Assembly (NCBI GenBank): GCA_029465975.1
Contig: CM055745.1
Coordinates: 15,082,812-15,146,811 of the forward strand
Length of the DNA stretch: 64,000 bases
Direction: 5' to 3'
From: Dallia pectoralis
Lineage: Eukaryota > Chordata > Actinopteri > Esociformes > Umbridae
Below are positions 11,200 to 21,624 of the stretch, one piece after another (position 1 is the stretch's first letter; the number at the start of each line of letters is the position of its first letter). A program made the position numbers and the translations under genes. The notes under the pieces were generated by a model. That model was given only the letters and a program-made list of their open reading frames with translations, was not told the DNA's origin and did not search any database.

Positions 11200-11570
11200 C
11201 TGCAAGTAAATATCATTTGACGTGATATTATAACACTCAAATTAACACAATGATTATTTTAAATTAAACCAAATTATTTGTTACTTATTGTAGACCATTT
11301 TGAGTTAAAATGAATGACATGAATATCATCCTGTTGCTTCTGTGTAAGGAAGTTCAGTGAAGTTCTAATCTACAAACATGTGTAGGCTACGCTTCACAGC
11401 CAACAATATTTTTATTTTCAAAGATGCTTTTCTAAGGATAATGGCCTACTGAAACAATAAGCAATTAATAATAGCTTATACATAAACAATATTAGGCGGT
11501 AGATGCATAGCTTTTTCGCTAGTGCCTTTCACTAGTGCTGCTCAACAGAACCACATATACCGCATCCTGT
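11200..11570. repeat. Dispersed repeat (copy 1), piggyBac-associated
   Basis: It shares ACGTGATATTATAACACT, TTAAACCAAATTATTT and GTAGGCTACGCTTCACAG with 11870-12070 and 27300-27470. The third copy directly continues the piggyBac relic interrupted by the Gmr1 element, so this is probably internal or 3' piggyBac-family sequence. Confidence 0.5.
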
Positions 11571-11689
11571 TTAACTTGAACCTGTATTGCCTTAATGTGC
11601 CTAAATTTGTAATCTTTGCACTTGTGTTTTATGTGTACTTATGTAACTGTATGTTGTCTTGCACATTTTCTCGCCTTATCTTGGCCAGG

Positions 11690-11766
11690 TTGCCTATGTA
11701 AATGACAATTTGTTCACAATCAGCCTACCTGGTAAACGAAAGGTAAAATAAAAAATAAATAAAAAG
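11690..11766 (+). repeat. LINE-type 3' tail
   Basis: The text ATCAGCCTACCTGGTAAACG then AAAGGTAAAATAAAAAATAAATAAA is a typical fish LINE 3' terminus ending in short A/T repeats. A second copy is at 39570-39622. The coding part is missing. Confidence 0.55.
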
Positions 11767-11779
11767 GCTATGTAAAGGA

Positions 11780-12075
11780 AATATGATACATTTTGTGTGT
11801 ATACAATGTACGTTGTGTGAAGAGCCATGAATTACATAGACTTAAAGAATGCAAATTAATATTATTCACTGAAATCTAACGTGATATTATCACACTGATT
11901 ATTTTTTATTAAACCAAATTAATTTAGACGTATTGCAGACTATAATATTGAGGTAACTTCAGTCAGTGCACAATTTCCTGACTTGAATATCGCCCTGTCA
12001 CTTCTGTGAAATGTATGGGACAAACTTATGTAGGCTTCACTGTCAAAACATCAAAGTAAATCAATAATAACCACT
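11780..12075. repeat. Dispersed repeat (copy 2), piggyBac-associated
   Basis: It begins with TTTGTGTGTATACAATGTACG, which matches the left flank of the Gmr1 insertion (20910-20940). It continues into AACGTGATATTATCACACTG, which matches its right flank (27300-27350). This copy therefore shows the uninterrupted order of the target sequence. Confidence 0.55.
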
Positions 12076-12434
12076 TTCTATATGAAAAAGAAAATTGCTC
12101 CATGAGTTTTTTCTTGTCTTATCACCAACTTTTATATTACAAAGTATATAGTAGCGGTGTGTGCTTCCAGTTTTTCCAGTCTTTGTAAATATTTGTCTAA
12201 AATGTCTAAATGATCCTGTCCGTGGCCAATCTGTCTCTATTCTTGGTGAGGACGAAGCAGAGTGTTTTTGCTGGGAGATAAAGTAGCTTATTACAGACCT
12301 GGGGTCTGTTCTCCGTACGTCACTTAATACATCCGAGATCAGATGACATCATCCGGCTAGTTCGGTCCTCCGAACACACCTGCCCTTTACGATTAGTATA
12401 GCTGGGTTGAGTCACCTGAGATAAATGCGCGTCC

Positions 12435-13672
12435 ATGCGTTCGTTTAAAAGGGAACATGTATCAGCAGAGCAAGAGATACTGATGGAAGGTTATGCAGAA
12501 TTTGAATTTTTGATTAAAACGCAAGGGAACACCGGAAAGTCTGCAAAAGCCAGGAGAGGGCTGGCAAAAAATAGCAGACAAATAAAATGCGTTAGTGGTC
12601 ACCATGTTATGGTTCTATCAATTGTTACAGTATTGTTGTATTTTAATAATGTCATAATTTTATTTAATATTTTCTAAATATCAGAGCCACCACAGGACCG
12701 ACTAGAACATGGGAACAAGTAAAAGTGAAGTACAAGAACATTCTACAAATGTTACACCCCTGCAGAAGTGCTGGCCCTTGGGTTAAATATGAACCGACCC
12801 ATTGTGGAGGGCATCTCTGGGAGCAGCTCTTCCTTAGACCAACAGCCAGGGACCAGTAGCAGCAACACCTTCATTACTGGTAAATTAATTTACCAAACTG
12901 TAAAGTTATTTGTTGCTGCATTAACATAAGTAGACCTATAATCCAGATGACTGGTACAGTAATTTCAACTGTTACACATTGAGTAATGATAAATTGCTTT
13001 GACTTGTGAATGTCAAACTGTCTATGAATGTAAAAATGTTGCCAATGTTGCGAGTTATTGACCAAATTTTTTTCGTAATGTAGTTTGTTGTCATTATCTT
13101 GTGTTTCCCTATACTGTGCATTTGTAGATAATACACAGACACGTTTACCTGTTCCCAAGCAAGTGGTGGCTGAAACCTGTTCAGTATAGGGACTCTTTCT
13201 AACATTACGTTAAAGGGGAAGATGGTGCTAGACTTTTTAATACCCATTTGTTTTTATTGCACAGGACAGTGAAGAAACCCTCTCAGATGACTGTCCTTTG
13301 GAGGAAGTACCTGTAAGTGCATACATAACGTCAGTTGATTTAGTTGTGTATAAATTTATTCTGACTGACATATGAGTTGCAGGAAGAAATGCCTACAGAA
13401 ATGGTTTCTGCACAAAGGGATACAGAGGTGGGCAGTGTAGGCCTTTTACCATTCAATTGTGTTGCATGAGGCATGTATTGACAATTCTTTGTTATTTTCA
13501 TCCACAAATGGCACAGCGTGACATCCGTTCATTATATAAATGGAGTCTACAAGAGAAGGTCCAGTATTATCACCTAAAAAATCTGAAAATAAGGGGAGAA
13601 AAGCTAAAAAAGAAGAAAATGGAACTACAGATAGAGTTGCTCCAAAAGGAACTTCAGTGTAAATGCTTATAG
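12435..13672 (+). pseudogene. Harbinger Myb-like protein gene, decayed, multi-exon
   Basis: The first coding piece (12435-12590) reads EQEILMEGYAEFEFLIKTQGN and GNTGKSAKARRG, the start of the Myb/SANT-like partner protein of Harbinger elements. A second piece near 12690-12760 reads TRTWEQVKVKYKNILQ, the second half of that domain. Later pieces at 13265-13315 and 13385-13430 are acidic. The last, at about 13508-13672, is lysine-rich with a coiled-coil look (KLKKKKMELQIELLQKELQ), usual for the C-terminus of these proteins. In intact elements this protein carries the transposase to the nucleus and binds the element ends. Frame breaks show it is dead. Confidence 0.7.
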
Positions 13673-13849
13673 GCTATTTCACACAGGGCACTATTGCCGA
13701 CCTTGAATTACAAAATATATCTCCTATTGCAGGCAGGCGATGACTCACTGGCTTTTGTTCACCAAGAAAAATTTCAATAAAACTCATGGAACAAGCATTA
13801 TGTTTTGTCTATCTATTTTCTGAATGTTTTGATGTAAAAATATCAGAAA

Positions 13850-14480
13850 TGATGTTCCACAATTCTGTCCCGTGCAGCTCTGCCAATAGGTTGGTTCGCG
13901 TGCACTGGCCGGAGGTCATCATTAGGCTGCACCTCCACCACAGGGCTCCTCTACTTTCTAATGGTGGCAATGTTGTGGAATTTGGAACCTACAACAATAA
14001 TGTCACAGGCCCTGTCAGGTGCCACCCTCACACTTTTCAGACACTGAAATCTTCCCTTTAGTTGCCCAAAGGTCATTTCAATGCGTGCCCTAGTCCTGGC
14101 TAGAGCTGAGCTGAAACGGGTCTGTGGTCCGGGGTTTGGGTCAGGGAATGAAATGAAATACAGGCATAGCCCCTGTCACCAAGCAGGATCTCGCCACTCG
14201 CAAAGAATCTGAAGGCTATGCAAACCATAGCCTTAAGATTGTGCCGTTGTTAAAGCCAGACTCCGACGAGTCGAACATCTAATGTGTATCCAACAATTTA
14301 ATAATGTATTTGACACCTTCAGGGGAAAACCGATATCTCTCAATGAGTAGAGTTTCGCTCTGCGCTAAAGAGTCTTGTCTATCTCGCAATACGGGATTAT
14401 TTCGGAAAGCTCTGCGAATTAATCTTTCACCAACAGGTTATTCTCGTAAAAACGGACTCATGGCTGTGAATGACTTCCTG
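13850..14480 (-). pseudogene. Harbinger (HARBI1-like) transposase relic
   Basis: On the minus strand, 14465-14320 gives an N-terminal piece with an FRNNPV/RDRQDSL-like start and a YRFSPEGVKYI segment. The piece at 14175-13850 reads DRGYAC, then MTFGQLKGRFQCLKSVRV, APDRACDIIV and HNIATIRK, the C-terminal half of Harbinger DDE transposases including the third catalytic region. The middle of the gene is deleted. In an intact element this nuclease would cut at the inverted repeats and target 3-bp sites. Confidence 0.8.
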
Positions 14481-14620
14481 TTAACTTCGCCAATAAAGCC
14501 GCAATCTAATCGTCATATCCAGGATGAGCTTCGGAGAACCAAACTATCCAGGATGATGCCAAATCATCAACAATCAAATCCGGCTAACTGAGTTGGAGGC
14601 GTACAGAGAACAGACCCCTG

Positions 14621-15179
14621 GCCAACTCCAAATCCCGTCCGGGATTAGACCATTTTATTGAGTAGGGGAACTCAAATATATTGGAACTTGTTACCAAATA
14701 GATTAACAATTTTTTTTTAGAAGAAATATATTACCATTCCATAAAATTTAAGATGAATATATTATATAGGACAGTTTTGACGACTGGGGTGGCAAGACAT
14801 TTTTTTAGGATGGCAGCAGCCACCCGGTTGCCACCACGGTGGTTTAGCCACTGGTCTGGAAATGTTTTTTTAAACATTGAATTGCCCAAATCATCTCACC
14901 AATATCCCTGTAGTAATTCCTCGAACATAAAGCAAGCCGGTGAACACTTACAACTCCTCAATTGTCAATTCAAATCTTTCCGCACCACTCCGCTCTGCTT
15001 CAGCTAGAGTGTGGGTTGCGTTTTTCCCAATATATCTGTGTGTGGATCACACACAGGAAACTTTTCAGAGATACTGACTTGTGCAATTTTTTTCAACATA
15101 CAATGTAGAAATCGAGCATAAACAGAACGTGTTCTCCCTGCTCGTTCCTGTTCTACGATATATGAATGTCCAAGTTACG
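14621..15179. other. Gene-free stretch
   Basis: No gene recognised. A short frame at 14753-15007 lacks any family motif. Confidence 0.4.
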
Positions 15180-15706
15180 TTCCCACCTCAGGTTGTGCTC
15201 GTTGGAGGTGGGGGACGTAAATGCAGCAGAGATGGACAGGGAAGGAGTGTATGGTGCAGCTGACTAAAATAATGAGACAATACAACCAGAACTACATTTT
15301 GGGGTTCTAGTTCCAAAATAATTAATGAAAACCCCAAGTTAAACAAATAAGAAGGGTGTAGAAGGTCCCTTCTACCCACCTATCCCTACCTAACCCAGTT
15401 TATTCCCTATCCAGCTTACCTCTCTATTACCAAAAATACAGGGGTGACACCCACCCAGCTAACATGTATGTAACAGAGATGTACCTACTTGTTTGCAAAT
15501 GTACACCCATGGGCAGAACTACCTACCCCTTCTCCAGAATCCAGGTAACGTGGTGTACAAGCAGGAGCGAACAAGACAGGAGTCACCAACCAAACGGGGT
15601 CTTCGACAGACTATACCACCTCACACCTATCACACAAACCTGTGTCATGTTTTGCCACAACTCTCAACATGCCATTCAAACCTGTGTGCCCATACCTTAA
15701 CCTACT

Positions 15707-16280
15707 CTACACCACCTCTTCCCTTCTACATCCTATCATGCCCACAACCTCCCTCACTGACCTATGTATACCCCGGAAGTGCCTGCCTTTACGACCTTCA
15801 CCCCAGTGTCTCTCCCACTCCGCAATCCCTGCTTCACGGATCAACGCCTTAACCTCCCTGCGCCCCAACGCCACCCTGACATCCACCTCAGTCCTCCTTA
15901 CAGCACTCTTTGCCACCAGGTCAGCCACCTCGTTACCCTCCACTCCAGCATGAGCGGGCACCCAACAAAACCTCACCACTACCCCCTGTCTCTCCAACCT
16001 CAGCAATATCCCCATCATTTCACCCAGTATGTCCTCCCTATCAGACCTACCATCCATTACACTACTCAACACTGCTGCTGAGTCTGAACATATCACCACC
16101 CTACATGGTGCCACATCCTCCACCCATCTCAACCCAATGATCACAGCCACCATCTCTGCTGTATACACCGACACATTATCAGTGACTCTTTGACAGACAC
16201 TCACACTGAACTCAGGGACATGCACTCCTGCACCCACTCTACCACCATTCACTACCTTAGACCCAGACCTAGTTGTGCCT
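15707..16280 (-). pseudogene. LINE RNase H domain
   Basis: The frame reads GGRVGAGVHV, TAEMVAVIIGLRWV and VVICSDSAAVLSSV, then RFCWVPAHAGVEGNEVADL. These are the four catalytic blocks of a type I RNase H (acidic residues in each, plus the histidine of PAHAG). It would degrade the RNA strand after cDNA synthesis. The frame is intact over about 180 codons but is cut off from the RT by foreign sequence at about 16283-16733 and ends at a TAG inside conserved sequence. Confidence 0.85.
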
Positions 16281-16282
16281 GG

Positions 16283-16733
16283 TTAGGTGGGTATACTGTG
16301 ATTTTTTTTTAAAGAAGTAATGTGGTTTGTGTTCACTTCATTGCTACATAGAACCATGGACTAGATAGTTATGTTATACCTAGTTAGCCAGAATTATACA
16401 ACCTGAACCGTTAGATACCGCAGAGAAAGAGAGCAGAAAAGAGTGCGCTTAAAATGTGGACGAATTCCTATCATTGTCAAATCAAAGTCAAGTACACACA
16501 GTGAATCTACATTTAATTGGCTGTTGCCTAAGGCAGCTCAAGAAGTTACGAATGTAACTATTGATTTAATTGGTTGTTGCCTAGCTCCTACTAGATTGAT
16601 GGCTACTGAGTCTGACTAATTAGAGTCGGGTAGGCCTATACGGTCAGTCATCTTTTTGGAGGTGGGTATACTGTAAATCCATGTCCTCAGAGGTGGGTAT
16701 ACACCGTATACCTGCGTATACGCACCACTACAC
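16283..16733. other. Foreign segment between LINE RT and RNase H
   Basis: LINE coding similarity stops at about 16733 (after LQRLDS) and resumes at about 16283. The segment carries GGTGGGTATAC three times (about 16287, 16662 and 16692), and its right end GGTGGGTATACACCGTATAC is palindromic. LINE sequence normally found here is missing, so this is an insertion plus deletion or a replacement. No terminal inverted repeat or target duplication could be seen, and the source is unknown. Confidence 0.5.
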
Positions 16734-18016
16734 CACTGTCCAATCTCTGTAGCACCGTCTTGGCCGCAGCACCATAAATAAAACACCCATAGTCCATCGT
16801 GGATCTAACCAGTGCCTGATACATACACAACAGTGTCTTCCTATCTGCCCCCGAATCTACACCTGCCACTGCCCTCATCAGATTCAGCACCTTCCTACAC
16901 TTCTGCTCTATAACCTCCACATGTCTCCTCCACGTAAGCCTCTCATCAAACCACAACCCCAAATACTTAAACTCTAACACCCTTCCTAATTCCTGTCCAT
17001 ACATATATAGCCGAACCTCACCCACCATCCGCCTAGAGTACACCATGAAACAAGATTTAGTCACCGACATCCTAAAACCCCATGTCTTGGACCAGTCCTC
17101 CACCACACCCATCGCCTCTTGCATCTTCCTCATCACAAACTTCTCATTCCTGCCTCTCTTCCACAATGCCCCATCGTCTGCATACAGTGCCACACCCATA
17201 CCTCTCCCTACATCCCTAAACACATCATCAATCATTATTGCTTATTGTAAACAACACAGGGCTAATGACACTGCCCTGTGGGGTACCATTAACAACCTCA
17301 TACCTCCATGACAATATCGTCCCAACCCTCACCTGTATGTACCTGTCAAACAAGAAATCCAGAATCCAATTATACATTCTGCCCTTAACATCCAATGCAC
17401 TCAACTTAATTAACACCCCCTCCCTCCACATAGTATCATACACCTTCTCTATATCAAAGTACACCACCACCATTTTCTCCTTCATAGCAAGAGCCTTGGC
17501 TATCACCTTAATGACCACCACCAGTGCATCCATAGTGGACCTCCCTCTCCTGAACCCACTCTGTTTTTCACTCATCAAGCCCCTACTTTGCAGGAATAAC
17601 ATCAACCTTTTTACAATCATCTTTTCCATCAGCTTACATAAGTTGGAGGTCAAAGCTATTGGCCTGTAGGCATCCACCTTCCCTGGATCTTAACCCGGTT
17701 TGGCAAACGGCAGCACTACCGCCTGCTTCCACCCATCCGGCAGCACCCCAGTCCTCCACACCTTGTTGAATAGCCCTACTATAGCTTCCATTACATTATC
17801 CGGAGCCTTCTTCATCTCGTAGCATACCCTATCCTCTCCCGGTGCCGAACACCTGCATCCCACCAATGCCCTCGTCAGCTCAAGCCTAATGAATTCAGCA
17901 TCCATCTGTTTTAACATCTCACATCTCCTCCTCTTACTCTCCTCACATAGGGGATCACTACGGTGAACCTTCGCAAACCCTACGCCCAGTCCATCCCCCT
18001 CGCTATGCCAGTTCAA
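16734..18016 (-). pseudogene. LINE reverse transcriptase (broken)
   Basis: The three pieces on the minus strand are 18016-17690 (SAPGEDRVCYEM, PDGWKQAVVLPFAKPG), 17677-17228 (YRPIALTSNLCKLMEKM, FDIEKVYDTMW, NGTPQGSVISPVLF) and 17235-16734 (VALYADDGALW, the catalytic YADD box). The first break is a stop right after KPG, and the second is a frameshift near 17230. Together they cover RT motifs 0 to 7 and the thumb. The enzyme would copy LINE RNA at a nicked target site. Confidence 0.85.
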
Positions 18017-18030
18017 ACGGCATGCAACGT

Positions 18031-18318
18031 TGAATATGGTCCAGAAGAAAGTCCCCTACCAGGACTCCGAACGCTGTTTTGTCACTGACACTCCTTGTTA
18101 TTGTCTTTTTTTTCTTCAACTGCAAATCAGGTTTTTATAGGCCCTTGTTCATTGGGGGATTACTCCCAGCTGCCAGGTCTTCGGACATGCTCCGCCTCCT
18201 CGTCAACAGCAACCCAGCACACCTGTGAACTCCAGACACACAGAGAACAAGCACTCCAAACCATTCACACACCCACATAGTAAAAGGAACGAGACAACAA
18301 AACATGGGTCATGTAACA
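18031..18318 (-). mobile_element. LTR of a decayed Gmr1-like element
   Basis: The plus strand starts TGAATATGGTCCAG, like TGTTATGGTCCAG in the intact element's LTR, and ends CATGTAACA. It is followed at once by ACT and a run of cytosines (18321 on), the complement of a polypurine tract. This is the 3' LTR in element orientation. It lies against the I-type LINE, which suggests the element landed in the LINE. The matching LTR on the other side is missing. Confidence 0.6.
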
Positions 18319-18599
18319 CTCCCCCCCCCACCCCCCTAAAAGTGTAAACCCTGTGGGTTTACGATAACTGACATTTCTTTAGGTCATTTTACAGTAGTCA
18401 TAACAATAGTAAGTACAGGTAACAAAAACAAAAAAATCCAATCTGGAAAACCGAACTACAGTCATTTCCTAGGCCCCTTTTCTCATTAATCGACTGTCCT
18501 CAATATAATATCTCACACGTGTCTTTGGTTTCATCCAACACTGGAGGAAAAACATTGAGCTATGCCCAGATTCTCATTTTGGGAATCTATTAGCTTCTC

Positions 18600-19600
18600 C
18601 CTGGTCACTGGTACTCTTTAACCTTCCCTAGAGGAAACCATTGTCTTTTTTCTTTCTTACCACCAACCTTATCTGAACTACCTGGTACTCCAGAAGTAGA
18701 ACACTGGACTTCTTCATTCCACATCGGGGCAAGCACAGAGCCAGCTAAGTCAACCATGCTACCTGAGCGACGCGACTGTGCACGCGTAATTGTGCACGCA
18801 GGGAATGCTTTCGGGAAATATAGTGGCCAAAACATCTCCACAAGACTGTGCATCTGGCTTGTCTAGCACCTCTAACACCGGCACGACTTTACCTTCGGCT
18901 AGATCGTTACCCACGATTAGAGCAACCCCATTTAAAGGAAGCTGGGACTGTACCCCGACTCTAAACCATCCACTCACCAAATCAGAAACCAAATGGACAG
19001 TATGTAATAAGAAATAACTTTCAATTCTTGTCAACAATACACTAGAAACACAGTAAGACACCTCTGACCAGGGCAGAGCACTTTAGAGGATTACAGACCT
19101 AGCTGCCCAGTTTCTCTCAATATCAAAATGGGGTTCTGGTATACAACCAACCGCTCTGGAAGGCTGTTTTTAAATTCCTTCAATAACATTAACTCACAAA
19201 GACATTCAAAGGTATTCACTTTACTCGCTAAACACCATGTCAAAAAGAGACTCCTTCTCTCTAGCAAATTCGACAAAGGTTTTTACAGTGGATTTGGTTT
19301 GCCTTCTAAACTTTTGGAAATAAGCCTCTGGCACAAGCTCATATCTACGGAGCACAGTAGCATTAACAATGTCATAATCAAGACTATCAGCGAGGGAGTG
19401 TAAATTGTGCTTTACCAGACAACTTACATTGAAGTAACAGAGGCCACACATCCCTATGCCAATTTAAAGCCACTGCTATGCGTTTAAATATACTGAAGTA
19501 AGAATCAACCCCTGACTCACAAAATTGAGGAACTAAAGCAAGATGTCGGCTAACGTATAAGGTATTGGCAGCTACCTGGGTGGAAGACACACCAGGGGCA
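18600..19600 (-). pseudogene. Gmr1-like gag and protease relic
   Basis: On the minus strand, 19560-19090 gives capsid fragments closely like the gag at 25264-26298: LVPQFCESGVDSYFSIFKRIA, RRYELVPEAYFQKFRRQ and SKVNTFECLCELMLLKEFKNS. Downstream, 19000-18620 gives GVALIVGNDLAEG, matching the end of the protease region of the intact element (GVTVILGNDV), then a FPE..ACTITRA piece. Integrase, RT and RNase H are missing: the relic jumps to the polypurine tract and 3' LTR at 18318. The gag part is the SCAN-like type. Confidence 0.75.
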
Positions 19601-19619
19601 TGGCACTACGCTGTATAGT

Positions 19620-20139
19620 TGTGTTCTCAAATGTCCGCCGAAATCCTCTATCAGTTCCAAAGTCTCATAGTATAATATGATCATAGCTATACGCAAACGC
19701 CGCGTACTAACTTTAGGCTATTATATGTGTGGGCAGTGTCTTTATAATGTGTATGTGAATGGGCGTTCAAGGGAAAAATGGAACTGGCAAACCATTGACC
19801 AGAATTTTCCTTAAGAAAGGGAGATGATAAATACTTTCAGGCCGTGTCTTTGTGTGGTATATTTTAGAACGCTGTATAGAAGTATTACAAAACTGGTTTC
19901 TCTAATTGTGCTTCGGCGTTGCTCTGTTTTCTGTTCTATTTCCACGTTTGTTGTTGGTTTAAAGCAAATGTATTTAGATATGTATAACATACATTTCTGT
20001 CACGCGAATGAAATACTTCAGCAAAGAAAAAATATTTTCCATTACAGACATCTAGATTTGAAAAGGCGAATTGAGAAAAACTGTTACGTGATGGGGCAAA
20101 TATTGCCATATCCCCATCTAGTGCTATAAAGTAGCGAGT
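19620..20139. other. Gene-free stretch upstream of piggyBac relic
   Basis: No gene recognised. The part from about 19940 may belong to the piggyBac element, since 19995-20030 resembles 3225-3260. Confidence 0.35.
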
Positions 20140-20946
20140 GTGTGGCTGGAGTTCACTGTACAGAGTTTAGTTGCATGGTTTGGTCGGTAACATATTCTTT
20201 ACCATGTCCTGGCGGCAACACTATACGGCTCAGCAAGTTTTGGACTTGTTACAGAAGAGCCGCAAGAGATGGCACGGTATGGGTTCAACAACCTGCTGGG
20301 AGCCTGTATGGAAAATTTCAACAATGGGACATTGTGAGAGAACCCTGCGGACCCACTCCAAACGCCAAGGAAAAAAGTCCTTTTATGAAGTTTCCTGTGT
20401 TTGATCGACACAGACATGTTGGAAAAATTTCAAACCCACACTCTAGCTGTTCATCGGCTTGCTTTATGTAAGAGGAATTACTGGAGGCTAAAGCATGCAT
20501 CTGGAATACTATTGGTCTGCTGATTTGGGAAATTCGATTTCCAAAAAGACAATGTCTAGACAAAAAATCAGAGATGTCATGCGCTATCTCGGTTAAGATG
20601 ACAAAAGAGCGAGAGCTTCTCGAATTCAGACTGACAAGTTTGCCATGATATCTGAGATATTCAATACATTTGTGTAAAACAGTGCTGCATTTTACATCAC
20701 CAGTGTGAACATAACTGTTGATGAACAGATATTCCCTACCAAAGCCTGCTGTCGATTCACACCGTACATGGCTAATTAACCGGACACATTTCTAACCGGT
20801 TTAATTTGAATAAACGCTAAGAGCAATTTTTAACTTTCTATCAAATTTTGTGATTATTTCTCTTGATGCTTGAACTGTGAAGCATAGCATAGAAAATATT
20901 AGGCATTTTTGTGTGTACAACGATGTACAATGTGTGTAGCCTATAG
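20140..20946 (+). pseudogene. piggyBac transposase relic (N-terminal half)
   Basis: Broken plus-strand frames follow a fish piggyBac transposase. An N-terminal YTAQQVLDLLQ is at about 20220. A middle part GTVWVQQPAGSLYGKFQQWD then IVREPCGPTPNAK is at 20270-20365. The start of the catalytic domain lies at 20500-20775, with SRQKIRDVMRYL, TDKFAMISEIFNTFV and ITVDEQIFPTKACCRFT, where VDEQ holds the first catalytic aspartate. Frameshifts and stops are frequent. The relic is interrupted at 20946 by the Gmr1-like element and related sequence resumes at 27230. Confidence 0.8.
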
Positions 20947-21349
20947 TGTTATGGTCCAGCTCAAAGGCCACAACAAAAAGAGGAAACCACGCTTAGAGGA
21001 ATACCAGGAAACGATGTTTATTAATAACAGTCACCTAGTTTGGCCAATATAACAGATCACTTTTTATATAGTTCAACAAGATGTGGCTGGCCACACCAAA
21101 AGCCAGGTGATTTTACACAAATCATATACAGTACAACAATGAGGAATGCCGGGCTGGGGACCAGCGAAAGAACAAACAGTCCAGCCCGCAACAATCAGGA
21201 AGGGGCAGGTTTTATTCAATCCAGAGCCAGTGGCCAGCTGCCTCTGATCCGCTTGATTGCCTCAACTCCACTCCACCAGGAAGTTCCCCCTGCAAACAAA
21301 ACCCAGACAGACACCCACACACACTGGCAGATGCCCTTGGGCCGTCAAA
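20947..21349 (-). repeat. 3' LTR of the Gmr1-like element
   Basis: It is 403 bp, TGTTATGG...on the plus strand. In element orientation it contains a TATA box (TATATAAAAAG, around 21061-21071) and a polyadenylation signal AATAAA (plus TTTATT at 21017-21022). Its first two bases in element orientation are TT where the 5' LTR has TG, so a clean 401-bp boundary is also possible. Confidence 0.9.
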
Positions 21350-21361
21350 CCCCCCCCCCCC
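21350..21361 (-). promoter_or_regulatory. Polypurine tract of the Gmr1-like element
   Basis: A run of 12 cytosines on the plus strand (12 guanines in element orientation) lies directly upstream of the 3' LTR. It would prime plus-strand DNA synthesis. Confidence 0.85.
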
Positions 21362-21624
21362 ATAAAGACAGGGTCCCCACCGGAACCCTGGCCAACAACC
21401 ACTATAAACTTATAACATTTTAACTTTCCTTAACTGTATAGGTCCTAAATTATTTCTCACAGTTATACTCACACAACTGCCAATCCACTTAATACATAAT
21501 CATCTGAACAGTACTTGCTCCATCATGCTCCATCCCGTAGTCTCACTACTCATCCCTGCAACTGGTACCTGGAAGCGATTTAAGAGTGAGATACAAGACA
21601 ACAGAATGAAAAATCATAGAACAA

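Larger units (their letters stand above)
12302..14617. mobile_element. PIF/Harbinger DNA transposon, decayed
   Basis: Terminal inverted repeats of about 18 bp are visible: GGGTCTGTTCTCCGTACG at the left and the complement of GGGTCTGTTCTCTGTACG at the right. They are flanked by the 3-bp repeat CTG (12299-12301 and 14618-14620), the family's usual target size. The 2.3-kb element encodes the two typical proteins facing each other: a Myb/SANT-like DNA-binding protein on the plus strand and a transposase on the minus strand. Both are broken. Confidence 0.85.
15180..18030 (-). mobile_element. 5'-truncated I-type (RNase H-bearing) non-LTR retrotransposon
   Basis: Minus-strand coding pieces in order are reverse transcriptase (18016-16730), RNase H (16280-15707), a C-terminal tail past a TAG nonsense codon at about 15704 (LRYGHTGLN), and a probable 3' UTR down to about 15180. 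The combination of a LINE RT with a downstream RNase H marks the I group (I/Nimb clades). The endonuclease and ORF1 are missing. The right edge abuts the LTR of the Gmr1-like relic at 18031. Confidence 0.8.

Noticed and set aside
15493..17669. Open plus-strand frames of 75-145 codons over the LINE
   Set aside because: They are shadows of the minus-strand RT and RNase H frames. Their proline- and threonine-rich translations have no motif.
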